Below are positions 1 through 11,245 of a stretch of 64,000 nt of DNA, in pieces; position 1 is the stretch's first letter; each line of letters starts with the position of its first letter. Source of the stretch: Lepidodermella squamata (taxonomy: Eukaryota > Gastrotricha); the NCBI GenBank assembly GCA_047495785.1, contig JBLDXI010000042.1:3782001-3846000 (forward strand), read 5' to 3'. The translations under genes were made by a program, and so were the position numbers. Below the pieces are notes generated by a model. That model was not told where the DNA came from. It saw only the letters and a list, made by a program, of their open reading frames with translations, and did no database searches.

Positions 1-1071
1 CTCTTCCCAAACGAAGAGAAACCACCGAAAACAAGCACGGAACCCCGTGGCGAAGAATCAGGTATAAGGCGTCTCGCGCAGCTGGAAGGGCGAGCTGTTC
101 TCTGTTACAACTTCCCATCCTCTCTGACCATTGAACAACTGAAATCCTCTTGGTCAGCATATCTGGAAGATGCTACAATTACCTATGACAAAGGCAAACG
201 TAAGGTTATTTGTTACATGAAAACTGTCGAACTAGCAAAGCGCCTGACGAAGGGCGACGGCCTCCCTTTTCGTGAAATCCGAGTAATTGAAGGTGAAGAA
301 CTTCAGGTAAAGCGTAACCCACCTAGGTGCAACTACTGTCAACATCACAGCCATGTCACAAAAAACTGTGACTGCGACGTCCCCATCTGTGGCTGGTGCG
401 CTGGAGGTCACTTTACCCAACGTTGCTTGTCACGTAACAACCCTGAAGCGAGAAAATGCGCGAACTGTAAGGGTCCTCACTCGGCAAGCTACGGCGGCTG
501 CAAGTTCGTGAAAGCGGCAGCTGCGAAAATGGAACAGGTCGAGCGAGACAAAATTGCTAAGGCGATGAATGAAGCTGCTACGGCCCCTGCACAGCGACAA
601 TTTCAGCAGGCTCCTCGGCCTAAACAAATGGCTCGGGCGCCTACCGCGACGGCTCAAACAGCCGCTGACAACGCGTCAGAAGACGATGCCATTATCCGCC
701 TGGCGGATCGGCTTGCGCCTTTGGTCGCCTCTCGAGTACGCCAGCAGCTCCTAGGCGAGTTTCATGCTCAGGAAATTTCTAAGCCCGAATCTACGGACAT
801 TGACAACCTCAAAAAACAGGTCGGCGAAATTTTAGCTTTGTTAAAAACTATTTCACATCAACAGAACCCCGATCCGAACGAAGTATTCACCGGCACACAG
901 CAGAGCGCCGGCTCTCAACTGATTGCGGCTTACTCCCTGCGATCTAGTACGGCAACCGCCACGGCTTTGCCAGAGAAGGAGAAAGGTACGTCGAAGGCAT
1001 CTGGACGGGGCGGGCATCGCCGAAACAGCGTTGGCCCGGCAACCGAAAAACCGCCAAGCCCCACAGTATGA
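1..1071 (+). CDS. LINE ORF1, gag-like RNA-binding protein with three zinc knuckles (5' partial)
   Basis: The frame is open from base 1; the first ATG at 217 is internal, because upstream codons already encode an RRM-like stretch (about residues 28-90 of the open frame, with strands around AVLCYNF and KVICYM). Then come three zinc knuckles: CX2CX4HX4C (from about 328), CX2CX3HX4C (from about 388) and CX2CX3HX6C (from about 457). A Gln/Ala-rich segment and a basic tail follow. In this class, ORF1 protein coats the element RNA in a ribonucleoprotein. The stop codon TGA at 1069-1071 overlaps the ORF2 ATG at 1068-1070, the arrangement used for termination-reinitiation. No internal break is visible in the part shown. 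Confidence 0.85.
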   Translation, partial: LFPNEEKPPKTSTEPRGEESGIRRLAQLEGRAVLCYNFPSSLTIEQLKSSWSAYLEDATITYDKGKRKVICYMKTVELAKRLTKGDGLPFREIRVIEGEELQVKRNPPRCNYCQHHSHVTKNCDCDVPICGWCAGGHFTQRCLSRNNPEARKCANCKGPHSASYGGCKFVKAAAAKMEQVERDKIAKAMNEAATAPAQRQFQQAPRPKQMARAPTATAQTAADNASEDDAIIRLADRLAPLVASRVRQQLLGEFHAQEISKPESTDIDNLKKQVGEILALLKTISHQQNPDPNEVFTGTQQSAGSQLIAAYSLRSSTATATALPEKEKGTSKASGRGGHRRNSVGPATEKPPSPTV

Positions 1072-3769
1072 TAGTAGGACAGTGGAATTCAGGCCATGCC
1101 AAATTAGCAAATAGAATCGCTGAACTTTTATTCTTAATTCAAACTCTTTTAGTTGACATACTTCTAGTGAACGAAACATGGCTTGATCGCGAAGACGACG
1201 ATGCTTTGGTTGAAATACCAGGTTATACCATATTTAGAACAGACCGAAGAAATCGGGCGGCTAACAATTCAACCTACGGCGGAGTCGCCATTTATGTTAA
1301 AAATACTATTCGTGTTATTGAAAGTTTTAGGCACCAGGCAGACCACAGCGAGTGGATGGCGCTGAAAGTGATGAACTCTCAAGGTGCCACGTTAACTCTA
1401 GCCACTGGGTATAGTTCGCCGGACTATGATCTTGACTTAACTTTTTTGCAGCTTTGCTTGGACGGGCTAGGCGACCCCAATGCTCCTTGTATTTTTGCAG
1501 GTGACCTGAACGCTTGGCACCCTTGCCTTTCGGACTCTAAAAGCCGAAACAAGGCTGGAAACGGCCTCGTTGCGTGGCTCGAAACCGAGGGTCACACGTA
1601 ACGGCAAACGTAAGTAACGGCACTCCAACGCTTTTTCAGCTGCTGGTGTTGGGAGGCAAATCGATATTTGGTTGGGAAACAACGCTGCCCTCGCGTACGT
1701 ATCAAACACCGCAAAGGTATGTGACAAGTTCGGCAGTGATCACTGCGCGACATTGTTGAACGTGGACTTCGAGGCGGTCCCCACGCCTCCACTAGTCAAC
1801 TCGAACGAGCCTCGTCTCAACTTCTACAAGGCCAATTGGAACAGGTTTGAAGAACGGCTTAAGCACTGGCTGAAAGTGTTGGCAGAGCCTGTGAAAGCAA
1901 AACCCGGTGACCCCGTCGACAGCATCGATCGATACGCTGATGCTATCACCGAAGCTATTAAGCGAGCGGCAGCAGAGGTAATCCCGGTGTGTGCCGAAAG
2001 TAAGCTACCCACTTGGAGGCTAACTCGCCAAATTTCTGATTTGCTAGCTACAAAAAATCGGCTAGAACGTTTATATGAGAAACGTCGGAATTCTGATTTA
2101 AAAACGGAAATTAATCGTATATCTAAAAACATCAAAAACCTAATAGCTGTAGAAAAAATCAAGGCTTGTGAAAAATTTCTGAAACATTTAGCGAAACTCT
2201 TCAATGAAAACAAGCCTAGACAAGCCTGGCAGGCGGTCAACAGCAAAATTAGTGGCCGACGTCGCCAGCGTAAAATTACCACATTGAATAATAACAGAGG
2301 TGTGGGTGTGACGGACGACAAAGGTAAGGCCGAACTACTCGCCGAAACGTTTGGCAACGTGGTCAAAGGTCCGCCAGTCACCTCAACGAAACCTGACGAT
2401 TTGAAATTCTGGCGTGACACAGAAGTCAAAATCGCCAGCGATGACGGTATGCGTCCTTTGCAATTTATTCCTAGGGCTCAAACGGTGAAAGTACCTAAAT
2501 GGGCAGTTCGACAAATGCTCAAGAGCCTCAAATGGAAGGCCCCCGGCCGCGATAATGTTTCGAATGTTTTGTTGAAACAGGGCGGCAAAAAGCTGGCATC
2601 CCACTTGCGCTACCTCTACCAGTTAAGCCTCAACAGTGGCTATGTCCCTAGGGCGTGGAAGGTCGCGATCATTGTACCAATTCTAAAAGATGGTAAGGAT
2701 TCGAGACTTGCGGATTCCTATCGACCTGTCTCCCTTCTGCCCGCTATGAGCAAAGGACTTGAAATTATTGTTGCAAAATTTCTGTATCACTTCCTAGAGT
2801 CCAGAAACCTCCTACCTCGCCATCAATATGGCTTTAGGTCCCTTCGATCTACCATCGACCCAGTGTTCAGATTCATATCTGACATTGGCATCTCCATCTC
2901 GAAACGATACAAGCTGGTGGCGTTGCTCCTTGACTTCAAGGCTGCGTTCGATTGCATCTGGCACGATGGTCTTCGAACCAAGCTGAAGCAATCAGGTGCC
3001 CCGGAACCAATCGTCAGATGGGTGTCCGACTTTCTGCGCGACCGCTCATTTCAGGTCCGCGTCGGCTCTGAACTTAGTGATTCGCGGCCTATCTGCTGTG
3101 GTGTGCCGCAAGGCTCGCCACTGTCGCCCCTTTTATTCATTTTTTACGCTGCAGAAATGCAGCCGAAGGATTCCAAGCCAGACGACGGCTCCCATCGTGT
3201 CGCGAAAGGCACGTTTGCCGACGACGCGCTCAACTGGGCGTATGGTGTGAACTACCACACCTGCGTCAGCCGCCTGCAAAGGCGCCTGCGGGTTATCGAA
3301 CAATGGTGCAATCGCTGGAGATTGCGTCTCAACCCGGCCAAGTGCGAGTCGATGGTTTTCGGCCACTACGGACGCACGCCACCCTCTGTCGCCCTTGAGC
3401 TACTCTATGGCCAGCCGATTCCGCAGGTCAACCGAGTCCGTTATCTTGGCATTCACCTGACGCCTCAGCTGAGCTGACATAAGCGTTGTAGCCGCGAAGC
3501 TCAGGCCCCGGGTGGGGTCACTGTATGCCCTTTGCAAACGCAATAAGCGCACTTGCGTTCTTCTGTATAAATCCCTTCTAGAGTCCTTGGTTGCCTATGG
3601 AGCACCTGCCTTGCGCTGCATGCCCTTGTCATCCTGGAAACAGCTGATGGATCTGCAAGCCCACTGCCTTAGAGCCCTCCTTGTTCTGCCCTTCGAAGTT
3701 GAGCCTTGTGACGCCCTTGCCTTCGCTGGAGTCGACTCCATCGAAGAAGTGTTCCATCGAAGCTTTTAA
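1068..3769 (+). pseudogene. LINE ORF2 endonuclease-reverse transcriptase, broken by at least three frameshifts
   Basis: The N-terminal frame (1068-1601) has an APE endonuclease: QWNSG start, catalytic Glu in NETWL (about 1173), GGVAIYV, and GDLNAW (about 1501). The frame then shifts twice between about 1590 and 1640 and resumes in the 1672-3477 frame, where IDIWLGN and the catalytic SDH (about 1735) complete the domain. The reverse transcriptase follows, with KAPGRDNV, the template-binding GFR, LLDFKAAFD, GVPQGSPLSPLLF and the catalytic FADD (about 3214). A third shift near 3472 moves the C-terminal domain (SLYALCKRN onward) into the 3512-3769 frame. Family role: target nicking and target-primed reverse transcription. 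The shifts mark this as a dead copy; a sequencing error at any one site cannot be excluded. Confidence 0.88.
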
Positions 3770-4023
3770 CGATATGGAGGCCGCTGCTTAGCGGCTGATC
3801 TTGACATGGCGGAGTATATCAAATACGTCGCCGAAATCGCACCTTCGGATGAAAAAGCCCGTCAAAGCTTGGAGCAAAAATGCCCCGCCTGGCATTTGCG
3901 AAACGAAACCAGAACCGAAATAATCTCAGCTGATAACCGCGTATGGCTAGATATCGAATGCTAAGAACAAAATCAACGACAAATCAACAGAAATCAATGA
4001 AAAACGGCATGAAGAAAAAAAAA

Positions 4024-5799
4024 CATATAAAAATATCCTGTTTTATATATATTTATAACATATGTGATGAAATATTGTTATGGCTTTTATATTTGTATGA
4101 AAGCACAGTGCGGGCATGAGTTAACGCGCCGCGAGTGCCGAGAGGCAAAGGTTGCAAAATAAAATTTTTTTCATGCCAATAGGATCGACACAGAATTTTG
4201 GGAGCTTTCTTTTTGTACCAAAATCCTGTGGGTGCTTTTGATAGGCAATAGGCAGAGGAGTAACGCGAAACTGGGAGAGGCTATTTTTTACTGAGCATTT
4301 TTAATTTGGGGTTTGGCGAATTTTCTGACATAGTGAGATTTTGATGCCACTTTCAAGGTCAATCAACGAGGAGTCGACGAGTAGGGCCGGATAAAGGACT
4401 ATTTTTAGGATTATTTGCTATAAATGATAGCATAGGAAATAGGGAGGCCCGCGGGCAATCTCATATTGTGGTAGGGATTTCTCCTTCTTCCCTTCTGACG
4501 GTTCAAGGTCTGGTTTGGTGAGAAGCCCGACCTCTTTTGCCGAAAACATAATTTATCATTTGAAGACGTATAATAATAACAGCAATTTTATTTATTTTGT
4601 CTGCATTTTTATCAAATTATATTATTAAAAAATGGGCAAAAGACTCAGGTAAAAAAATAAATACAACAGACTATGCTGGTTCAAATATGTGCACTGAGTT
4701 CGAATGAGATGATTTATCATGACTTGTGCAAAAAGAAATCACAAAAATTAATAGTCACAAAACAAAACAGCATAACGCCCACAATCCATTTCTCGAAAAA
4801 GGAATGAACAATATTAAACCCGGCGGGGAAAAATCACGATAAATAAGTTTTGGCTCGTATTTTGAGCATTAGACTTTCAAAGAGAAATAACAAGAAACTT
4901 CTAACAAGGTTTTGGGGCGAGGCACGACAGTCTTGGGGATCGAAGAAAGTTCTAGGTTGTGATGGTTGTGTTGATAGGTAGCAGAGAAGCAATGCCGTAG
5001 GTGTTCGTAAAGAAAAGACTACGAACTACGAGCAATTATACTATATCAAAAAAAAACCGAGTAAGAACACAGCACTAATGGGATTTGATCAAAATGATCG
5101 CCACGACCTGATAATTAATTTTGCTTCAAACATAGTTTTTTTCTTTCTCCATAGAGTCCCAGGCTTACACTGCCTCAGAATGATTTGAACCATTTCTAAG
5201 CTTGTTCAGTACCTTCTCACTCTATTGATGACACGACGCGCTACTCTGAGATGAGAAATCAAAAATATGTTCCAATGTGTCGAAACGCCAGAAAAATTAT
5301 CCAACAATCATATAAAAATCTAAAAATTCTTAGAAAATTAGCCCCTAGGCTTCAATTTTAATGCTGTTTGAGCCAAGACTGATTCTCCCCTTTCAAAAAA
5401 TTGGCTTTGCAACAGGCTACCACAGTCTACAGGATAACCTTTCATTTATTCGGTTTTCAAATTTTCATATTTTTTTATTATTACCTACGGCTTTTAGGTA
5501 ATTTTTATAATATTGCACTGTCGTAAGCTTTCTGTATAGGAAGATGAATTGAATAAGATGCCAATTTTGCTTTATAGATGTGCCATGTCTCATCATAATC
5601 ACTAATCCTGAATTGTCACAAGTGGGGCCATTTTAGCATGTCAATTAAGAGCAATCACCCTGTCTGGCGGTTGGCGGTATGCTGCAGGCTCTACGTTGAC
5701 CTAAACAGGCAAGGACTGTGAACAGCATTGGGATTTATAAATAAATAGGAAACTTTGACGTAATAAGGAAGCTTTCCCATAATACTCCACCCAGAGAAG
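4024..5799. other. Intergenic AT-rich DNA downstream of receptor gene 1
   Basis: No coding exon, RNA gene or clear transposon end was found. Bases about 4755-4930 resemble about 11393-11640, which lie at the same relative place downstream of receptor gene 2 (see the repeat entry). The rest is A/T-rich without obvious structure. Confidence 0.5.
4755..4930 (+). repeat. Diverged duplicate of the 3' flank of receptor gene 2 (partner about 11393-11640)
   Basis: Both places carry ACAAAACAGCATAACGC, then after a similar gap a CCGGCGG-containing purine-rich stretch, then a CTCGT..TTTGAGC..AGACTTT block. The partner copy holds about 80 extra bases. They sit about 1.0 and 0.9 kb beyond the stop codons of receptor genes 1 and 2. 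The simplest reading is that the tandem duplication included more than 1 kb of 3' flank. An independent dispersed repeat is the alternative. Confidence 0.5.
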
Positions 5800-8752
5800 T
5801 CAGTTATACGATGCAACAAATACAGCGTAGACGTTCAAACAAAGAAACGCGTCAGTTAAGATTAGGAAAGCCGACAAATCGATTGCGCGGGCGAAGCTCA
5901 TCTTCGAATTAAAAACAGCTAACTTTACCTTATCAGTCATAAGATGCGGGTAGCTAGCGGTAATTCCGAACATTACGGCTTCATACAACGTCAACGCGCC
6001 AGTCAGTCCGCACAGTATCAGCATATATTCAGCGAGCAGCACAGAATCAGCAGTTTCGGGAACTTCTTGGAGAACATTAGCCTGAGTGACTATAAGGCTA
6101 AGCAGAATGGTGGCTGTAAATACTGGCCGGTCTGGGACGTCAGCCTGAAATACTAGAGACGAGAAAACTAGAAACGTGAGAATAGCACAGGGCGCCAAAT
6201 TGTTTATGATGATAGGGTTCGGATTTCGCGAGAAAGCCACGGTGAAGCGGGCGTAGCCTGACGTAGCATTTAGCCTTAGGGGTGACCTTGTAACTCCATA
6301 GGTAGAAACAGCTGAACCAAGCGTCCAAAGCTCGTTGTTGAACGTCTCAGCGAAGCTTATTCGAGTTCCTCCGAAATTTAAGAATCTATCAGCTTCATCG
6401 AGCAGGAACGTGAAATCACATTGTTGCGAGTCGAAAGGATATTTTCGCAGTTTTAGGATGCATTTGGACTTCATGATGCCAAGCAGACTCCAGTGGAAAA
6501 ATAGTGTGCGGTTTGGCGTGGTAGGGTAGTAAGCGATGTGCATGAGCTCTTTGTAGCCATTTTCCATGTAGACGTCGGTCGTAGTGTTTGCGAAGCGCAT
6601 ACTTGGGACCCACACTTGTTTTCGATCGACCGTGTAAACGCGATCAGCTTCGTTTACATCAGGAGCTGTAAATGCGTCTACACAGTTCCGGACGATCCAC
6701 TGAACAGTGAGCTTGACACCGGCTACAATCTGACGAGATTTGACGTCGATATCCTCCAGTGTATACATTATCATGCTAATGTACATTTTCGAACCAGATG
6801 CTGGGGTCCTGTTAATCGTTTTTAGTTGTCATTACTTTTCATTATCATAATTTTCCACGACTAATTTGATATAATTTATCGAACCGATGCGCTACATACT
6901 TTAATGTGTGCCGAAATGAGTTTTGGCTTTCTTTGACATAATATCAGTATAGACTGTCTACTCACGAGAAAAGGGGTGTAACGCCATGGGCGCCAGATGG
7001 TCTGCTGATTCATCAATTTCTTGGAGGCCAAAAATCACGAATGTTCGATTCTTTTCATGAAATACGTCTTGACAAAAATGGGCCATTTTGGCCATGTATT
7101 ATCAATAATAAATGTTTATCAACTTAAATACGACATAACGTTAGCGTCGTTGAATAACTCGGATTTAGGCTTGTTTACGTCAGTTTCAGGGTGACTTGTG
7201 ACAACTAAAAAGTCATTCGTTTTTGCGCTTTGTTCTCGTCAAAAAAGCCGCTTTTAACTTGTCACCCGGCGCCTTGAAAGGATGTAAACAAGCCTAAATC
7301 CGAGTTATTCAACGATGCTAACGATATATACTGGATAAATGCCGATGTAACGAATGAATTAATGAATGAAAATTGTTGTAATTGAATTAAAAACCCGTTT
7401 ACTATTTATAAGGACGGGTATGTAATGGAATAGAGCGTGACTTTAGATTCTTCGCTTCAAGATTCAGCTTTTTCTCCTATGAAAAATAACTCTAGAAGAC
7501 GTACCTGACATTGGGATTGATATAGGGGCAGGGCGTCAAGTCGCTGATAGAAAGCAATGGAATTTCGTTGCCGTCTATCAAATAGGGAATGCCGAAATCA
7601 GAGGTACCTGCGGTGAAGTCATATGTTCTAGATGCTGCCTCGGTTTCGGGAGTTGTCGGGCCAGCTGAAGTGGCGATTGACGGAGTGTTAGTTGTTAATT
7701 TTTTGGTAGTGGTCGTTGTTGTGGCTGCTTTGGTCGTAGCGGGGATTGTTAATGTAGTGGTGGTTGACGTAGTGCTGCTAGTACTAGTCGATGTAGTCGT
7801 CGTCGATGTGCTAGTGGTTGGTGCGCAGTCGTAAACAGCTACGTAGTACAGGTCAAGCGTATCTGAGTTCATTCCACTGCGTGCACCTATTCCAAAGACT
7901 TTTGGGCCTGCGAAGAGGTTGGATATTTTTACAGGAGAAGAGAAGTTGGAGAAAGGTCCTATGCAAGTCCCGTTCTGCAAACACATCGCCATCTGTGAGG
8001 TCAGACGCAAAATGTTAAGACGGTGCCGCCAATAGAAAAACCTATTAACCTACCGATATGTCCGATCCGTTGAGAACTCGTAACTGATGTATTATGAAGT
8101 TGTTCGCAAACCATGGATCCAACGGTATATATCTTTTGTACAGCAATCTTGTCCCATTTCCGGGGGAGTCGAAAACGAAGGCGTCCGCATAATTCCCGAA
8201 TGGGCTATAAGTAGCAGCAAAGCCCAGATAAGTTGAATAATTGGTCGCATATTTGAGTGCAACAGCTAGAGATAATACGATTTCACCCATTCAAGTATTG
8301 TTTATCTTGGCTAATTTGTCATACCTGACGTCGGAGGCCTGGTAAGAGAGGCGTTATCGGCAATCACAATCCTAAACCCATCGCTCGGACCAGAATCTAA
8401 AGCTGTTGTGTATGCCAGAATTTCGACATAGAAATTATCCAAAGTAAATGGCTGCATAGCAAAATTTACTAATCAAGATACCATCAGCTAAATATCCAAC
8501 CTGTTTGTTCCAAAGCCCAGTTTCACGCCATATGCTACCTTCCGATGCCAGGCGAGTAGTGTTTGGTGGCTGGCCCGTTGTATTCAGACCATCCATTGGC
8601 CAATATTCCCAAAGAGTAGGTATGTCACCATTGTGATTTATCAATGACCATTGTGGAACAAGAGTTCCGCAAGAAAGCTCTCCAACTTGACAGTAGGTGC
8701 TTATGACGTAAGTTAGGAGCAAGAGGCTGGGGGCAAGATCTGCTCGAAACAT
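5800..8752 (-). CDS. Lectin-like domain / Thr-rich linker / Cys-loop ion channel fusion, paralog 1
   Basis: Five exons on the minus strand: 8752-8501, 8451-8325, 8265-8054, 7992-7505, 6808-5800, 695 residues. A signal peptide (about 1-22) precedes a Cys-poor beta-sandwich region (about 24-253) with L-type-lectin-like features (PFTLDNFYVEI, SDGFRIVIAD, FGIGARSG..DTLDLYY) and many N-glycosylation sequons. A 65-residue Thr/Ser-rich linker (about 254-318) follows. The channel part has the 13-residue Cys-loop with YPFD (C476-C490), WVP at loop A, and M1 (558-581), M2 (586-608), M3 (616-639) and M4 (668-692). M2 carries Asp at -1' and Leu at 9', which suggests cation selectivity. No vicinal cysteines are seen in loop C, and the M3-M4 loop is very short. 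The ligand is unknown. The lectin fold is inferred from sequence pattern; the channel assignment is firm. Intron 4 contains a MITE. Confidence 0.9.
7138..7324. mobile_element. Foldback MITE, copy 1, in intron 4 of receptor gene 1
   Basis: Terminal inverted repeats of about 38 bases (CGTTAGC..CTCGGATTTAGGC at the left, complement at 7286-7323) flank a partly self-complementary centre, so most of the element folds into one hairpin. TA dinucleotides lie directly outside both ends (7136-7137 and 7325-7326), as expected for Tc1/mariner-type insertion. It has no coding capacity. The host intron is 696 bases here but far shorter in the paralogs. Confidence 0.8.
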
Positions 8753-8855
8753 GACTATTTTCGATGTCGCTTTTTTGTAACCGATTTTTGAAATGATTCT
8801 CAGTGCAAACTGCTTCGCTACTTGGATATAGCAGGATTTCAAATTTGGCGTCAAT

Positions 8856-8890
8856 CCCTCTCATTTGATATGCAATTAGGCAACTACGCA
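8856..8890 (-). promoter_or_regulatory. Conserved upstream block shared by the three lectin-channel genes
   Basis: A 35-38 base block (CTCATTT...TGCAAT..GCAACTACGCA on the plus strand) lies about 90-130 bases before the start codons of all three paralogs: 8856-8890, 15021-15054 and 20553-20590. It is better conserved than the surrounding flank. This is either a shared promoter/5'UTR element or simply recently duplicated flank; no canonical TATA box was identified in it. Confidence 0.45.
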
Positions 8891-9544
8891 ATTCCACATA
8901 TGTCCATATATCACCGTAAGCTTTTCAGATGTTCTATAAGATAAAAAGCTCCGAAATCTTCGCCACGCTTGAAATTAGGCCATTAAATTATTAACACAAC
9001 CGATATTTTTTACGCCATTTCTCTTGTTCCAGACGCAAACTAACAGTGAAATACAAAAAAATTGTTCACGTTTTCTGAAAATAAATGCTTGAAAATCACT
9101 TCTTTCGATAAATCTAGGAGCAGTAAATGCCTGGCTCACCCGGGCGTGTAGTATAGGTAATAAGCGGTACAATCTTTCAGGCGCAACTGCCACCTACGTT
9201 GGACGACCAATCACATTCTTTCACTTAATTATTTTTTTATGACCTATTTATCCGCTCATGGTGCAGCTGGAAGGCTCAGCTTTTCAATAGTGGTGTTGAG
9301 AAAAACATTACTCATCATGACGTGCAGGGTCAAGGTGTGATTCACTAAATTGAAATTTGTTGACTGTGACCATCGGGCGCGGCAACTGTCTGTGCCCACG
9401 CATCAGACAATCAGACAAACTCCTCTCACTGATTCTCCGGCTTTGTCGCGTGACATTTTTCAATTTCCTTTAATATTTGGAACTAGCCCCCAGGAATGTA
9501 AGGTGATTTGTTTGCGCCAATATTAACAAAATCCGCCTGTCATA
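8891..9544. other. Intergenic DNA upstream of receptor gene 1
   Basis: Partly alignable by eye to the 5' flanks of paralogs 2 and 3, otherwise featureless. No exon or RNA gene found. Confidence 0.4.
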
Positions 9545-9714
9545 TCGTTAGCGTCGTTGAATAACTCGGATTTAGGCTTGTTCACATCAATTTCAAGGTG
9601 ATAGATGAAAAGTAAAAAGTCTTTTGTTTTTGACTCTTCATTCATGGTAAAAAGCCGCTTTTCACCTATCACCTTGAAATTGATGTAATCCGAGTTATTC
9701 AAAGATGCTAACGA
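9545..9714. mobile_element. Foldback MITE, copy 2 (same family as 7138-7324)
   Basis: Shares the left terminal sequence with copy 1 (CGTTAGCGTCGTTGAATAAC and onward). Its right arm lacks about 13 bases that copy 1 has. The inner arms (ATCAATTTCAAGGTGATAG and its complement) also pair, giving a nearly full-length hairpin. TA lies outside both ends (9543-9544 and 9715-9716). Noncoding. Confidence 0.78.
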
Positions 9715-9850
9715 TATGGTACTAGGATATTTATTTATCTATGTGTTCCACGCACGATGCGTTCACTGAGCAAAAAGAATTCACCACATTCCCTTCATTG
9801 AAGTGGTACAATAATAACAGTAGCAACAACATTGTTTTATTTTTCTCTGC

Positions 9851-11245
9851 ATATCGCTCCTTTCGCCCTATAAAGTAACTTTTCCCCTTTTACACACCCA
9901 TTCTCTGTTGGAAAGGCGAGTTTTTGCCTCATCGCCTATTGCATTATCGCGGCGCGGAGCAGTATATTTATTATCAGAATGCGCGGGTCGATGCCTTATA
10001 TTCTGCATAATGAATTCATTATAAAAAGGCTTTATTGCAATAGTATAGACCGCTTTGCAGCGAATTGTGCAATATATCCGCCAAAAATAACTTTTTATGC
10101 AACATAAATTGTTAGATTTTTGTAGTTTTCTCCTCGAAATTCGAAACTGGTAAAATTGGTTGGGTTTAATGTTTTCTTGGAATAATGAAACCACCAGTTA
10201 CTGCCACCGTCAAGGTGTTTGAGTTGGACTTTAACTTCGAGGAAGTCAAATTCTGGATGAAGAACAATTTCCCATTACACCGGATCAAGTTCTCAGGAAA
10301 TTCGGGAGGCAAATGTTACGCATACTACAAGTGGAATGAAGCGTGGCCGTCTGAGGTGCCCGGCATCGGCGAAAGACGTTGAAATCCGCAGCTGCGATGG
10401 ACCCGTAGCTTTAGTTTCTCAAAATCCAGAACAAAGCCAGGAGCAAGATCCCAACGCAACAAGCATCGAGATCTTGCGCATTGACAGCTCAAGATGTTGT
10501 TGCTGCTGTTGTGAGAGCAGAGCCTCGAGAGCCCCTAAGGCGTGACACAAAACATGCTGCATGTTAGCATGCTACTTGCCTGTCGAACGTACGCATGCTT
10601 CGAGAATGAATCGTTTCAAATGTTTCGATCTGCGCCTGACTTCCTGAGTATAGGCTATCAATTATCCCCAATGTATCTCAATAAAAGTGTTTAAAGTTTT
10701 CTTGAAGAGGCTACCGTCCAGTATTTGAAAGAAATGTGACTCTTGACACATTGCCATCGAAACCATGCAACCCAATTGTGATTGACTGTGCGAGGAATAT
10801 ATTCAAAACTTAGCAGTCAAGACTTCAGTTTTCTGTTCAGCTGGCAAGGGAGTACAATAACGAATGCCTATTTGCCGTGAAACACCCATTGAAAACGACT
10901 TTCATGAGGAATTTATGACATTTTAGTTGACTTTCTGCAGAATACCGGGCACCAACTGCAAGAAAGCTCGGTTTTTATGCAGAAAGTCTGAATTATTATG
11001 CAAGATAACCGATGCCGCATTGCTCATCATGCATAAAAAATGGAGCGCACGTGTGTTTTTATGCAAGATAACTATCTGATTGCTCGTATCTTATGCGAAA
11101 TAATAGGCAACAAGGGTAACGCTTCTGCCATACTTCTGATGCCCGAGAAAAAAATTACGCCGCTCGCAAACATATGAATTACTACGGGGCTGCGCTCATC
11201 ATGGGATTTGGAAAACGTTCCCTTATAGGGCAAAAGGAGCGATAT
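9851..11245. mobile_element. Possible 1.4-kb nonautonomous element with about 23-bp inverted ends
   Basis: The left end ATATCGCTCCTTTCGCCCTA (9851 on) recurs as its complement ending at 11245 with one C/T difference over the first 23 bases. TA is present at both outer edges, so a TA target site is possible but ambiguous. The interior holds two short overlapping open frames (10185-10382 and 10336-10545) without recognisable domains, and direct repeats of TTATGCAAGATAAC near 10998 and 11069. No transposase is seen. Confidence 0.5.

Larger units (their letters stand above)
1..4023 (+). mobile_element. Non-LTR retrotransposon (LINE, Jockey/I-like), 5'-cut by window edge, inactive copy
   Basis: Two overlapping reading frames follow the LINE plan: a gag-like ORF1 with three CCHC zinc knuckles, then ORF2 with an APE-type endonuclease and a reverse transcriptase. 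ORF1 is already open at base 1, so the element continues to the left. After the ORF2 C-terminal region (to about 3769) comes about 250 bases of degenerate sequence ending in an A-run at 4015-4023, taken as the 3' end. No LTRs are visible. At least three frameshifts in ORF2 make this copy non-autonomous. Three knuckles with an RRM-like ORF1 start and an APE endonuclease indicate the Jockey/I group; the exact clade is not resolved. Confidence 0.9.

Noticed and set aside
5944-6156. Plus-strand open frame conserved in receptor genes 1 and 2 (also 12474-12680)
   Set aside because: It is the antisense shadow of the identical channel-coding tract, and conservation is explained by the minus-strand protein.
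8975-9193. 72-codon minus-strand open frame upstream of receptor gene 1
   Set aside because: It lies in flank shared in part with the paralogs, where no corresponding frame is conserved.
10185-10545. Two overlapping small plus-strand open frames
   Set aside because: No recognisable domain, and they lie inside a probable transposable element; more likely noncoding or decayed capture.
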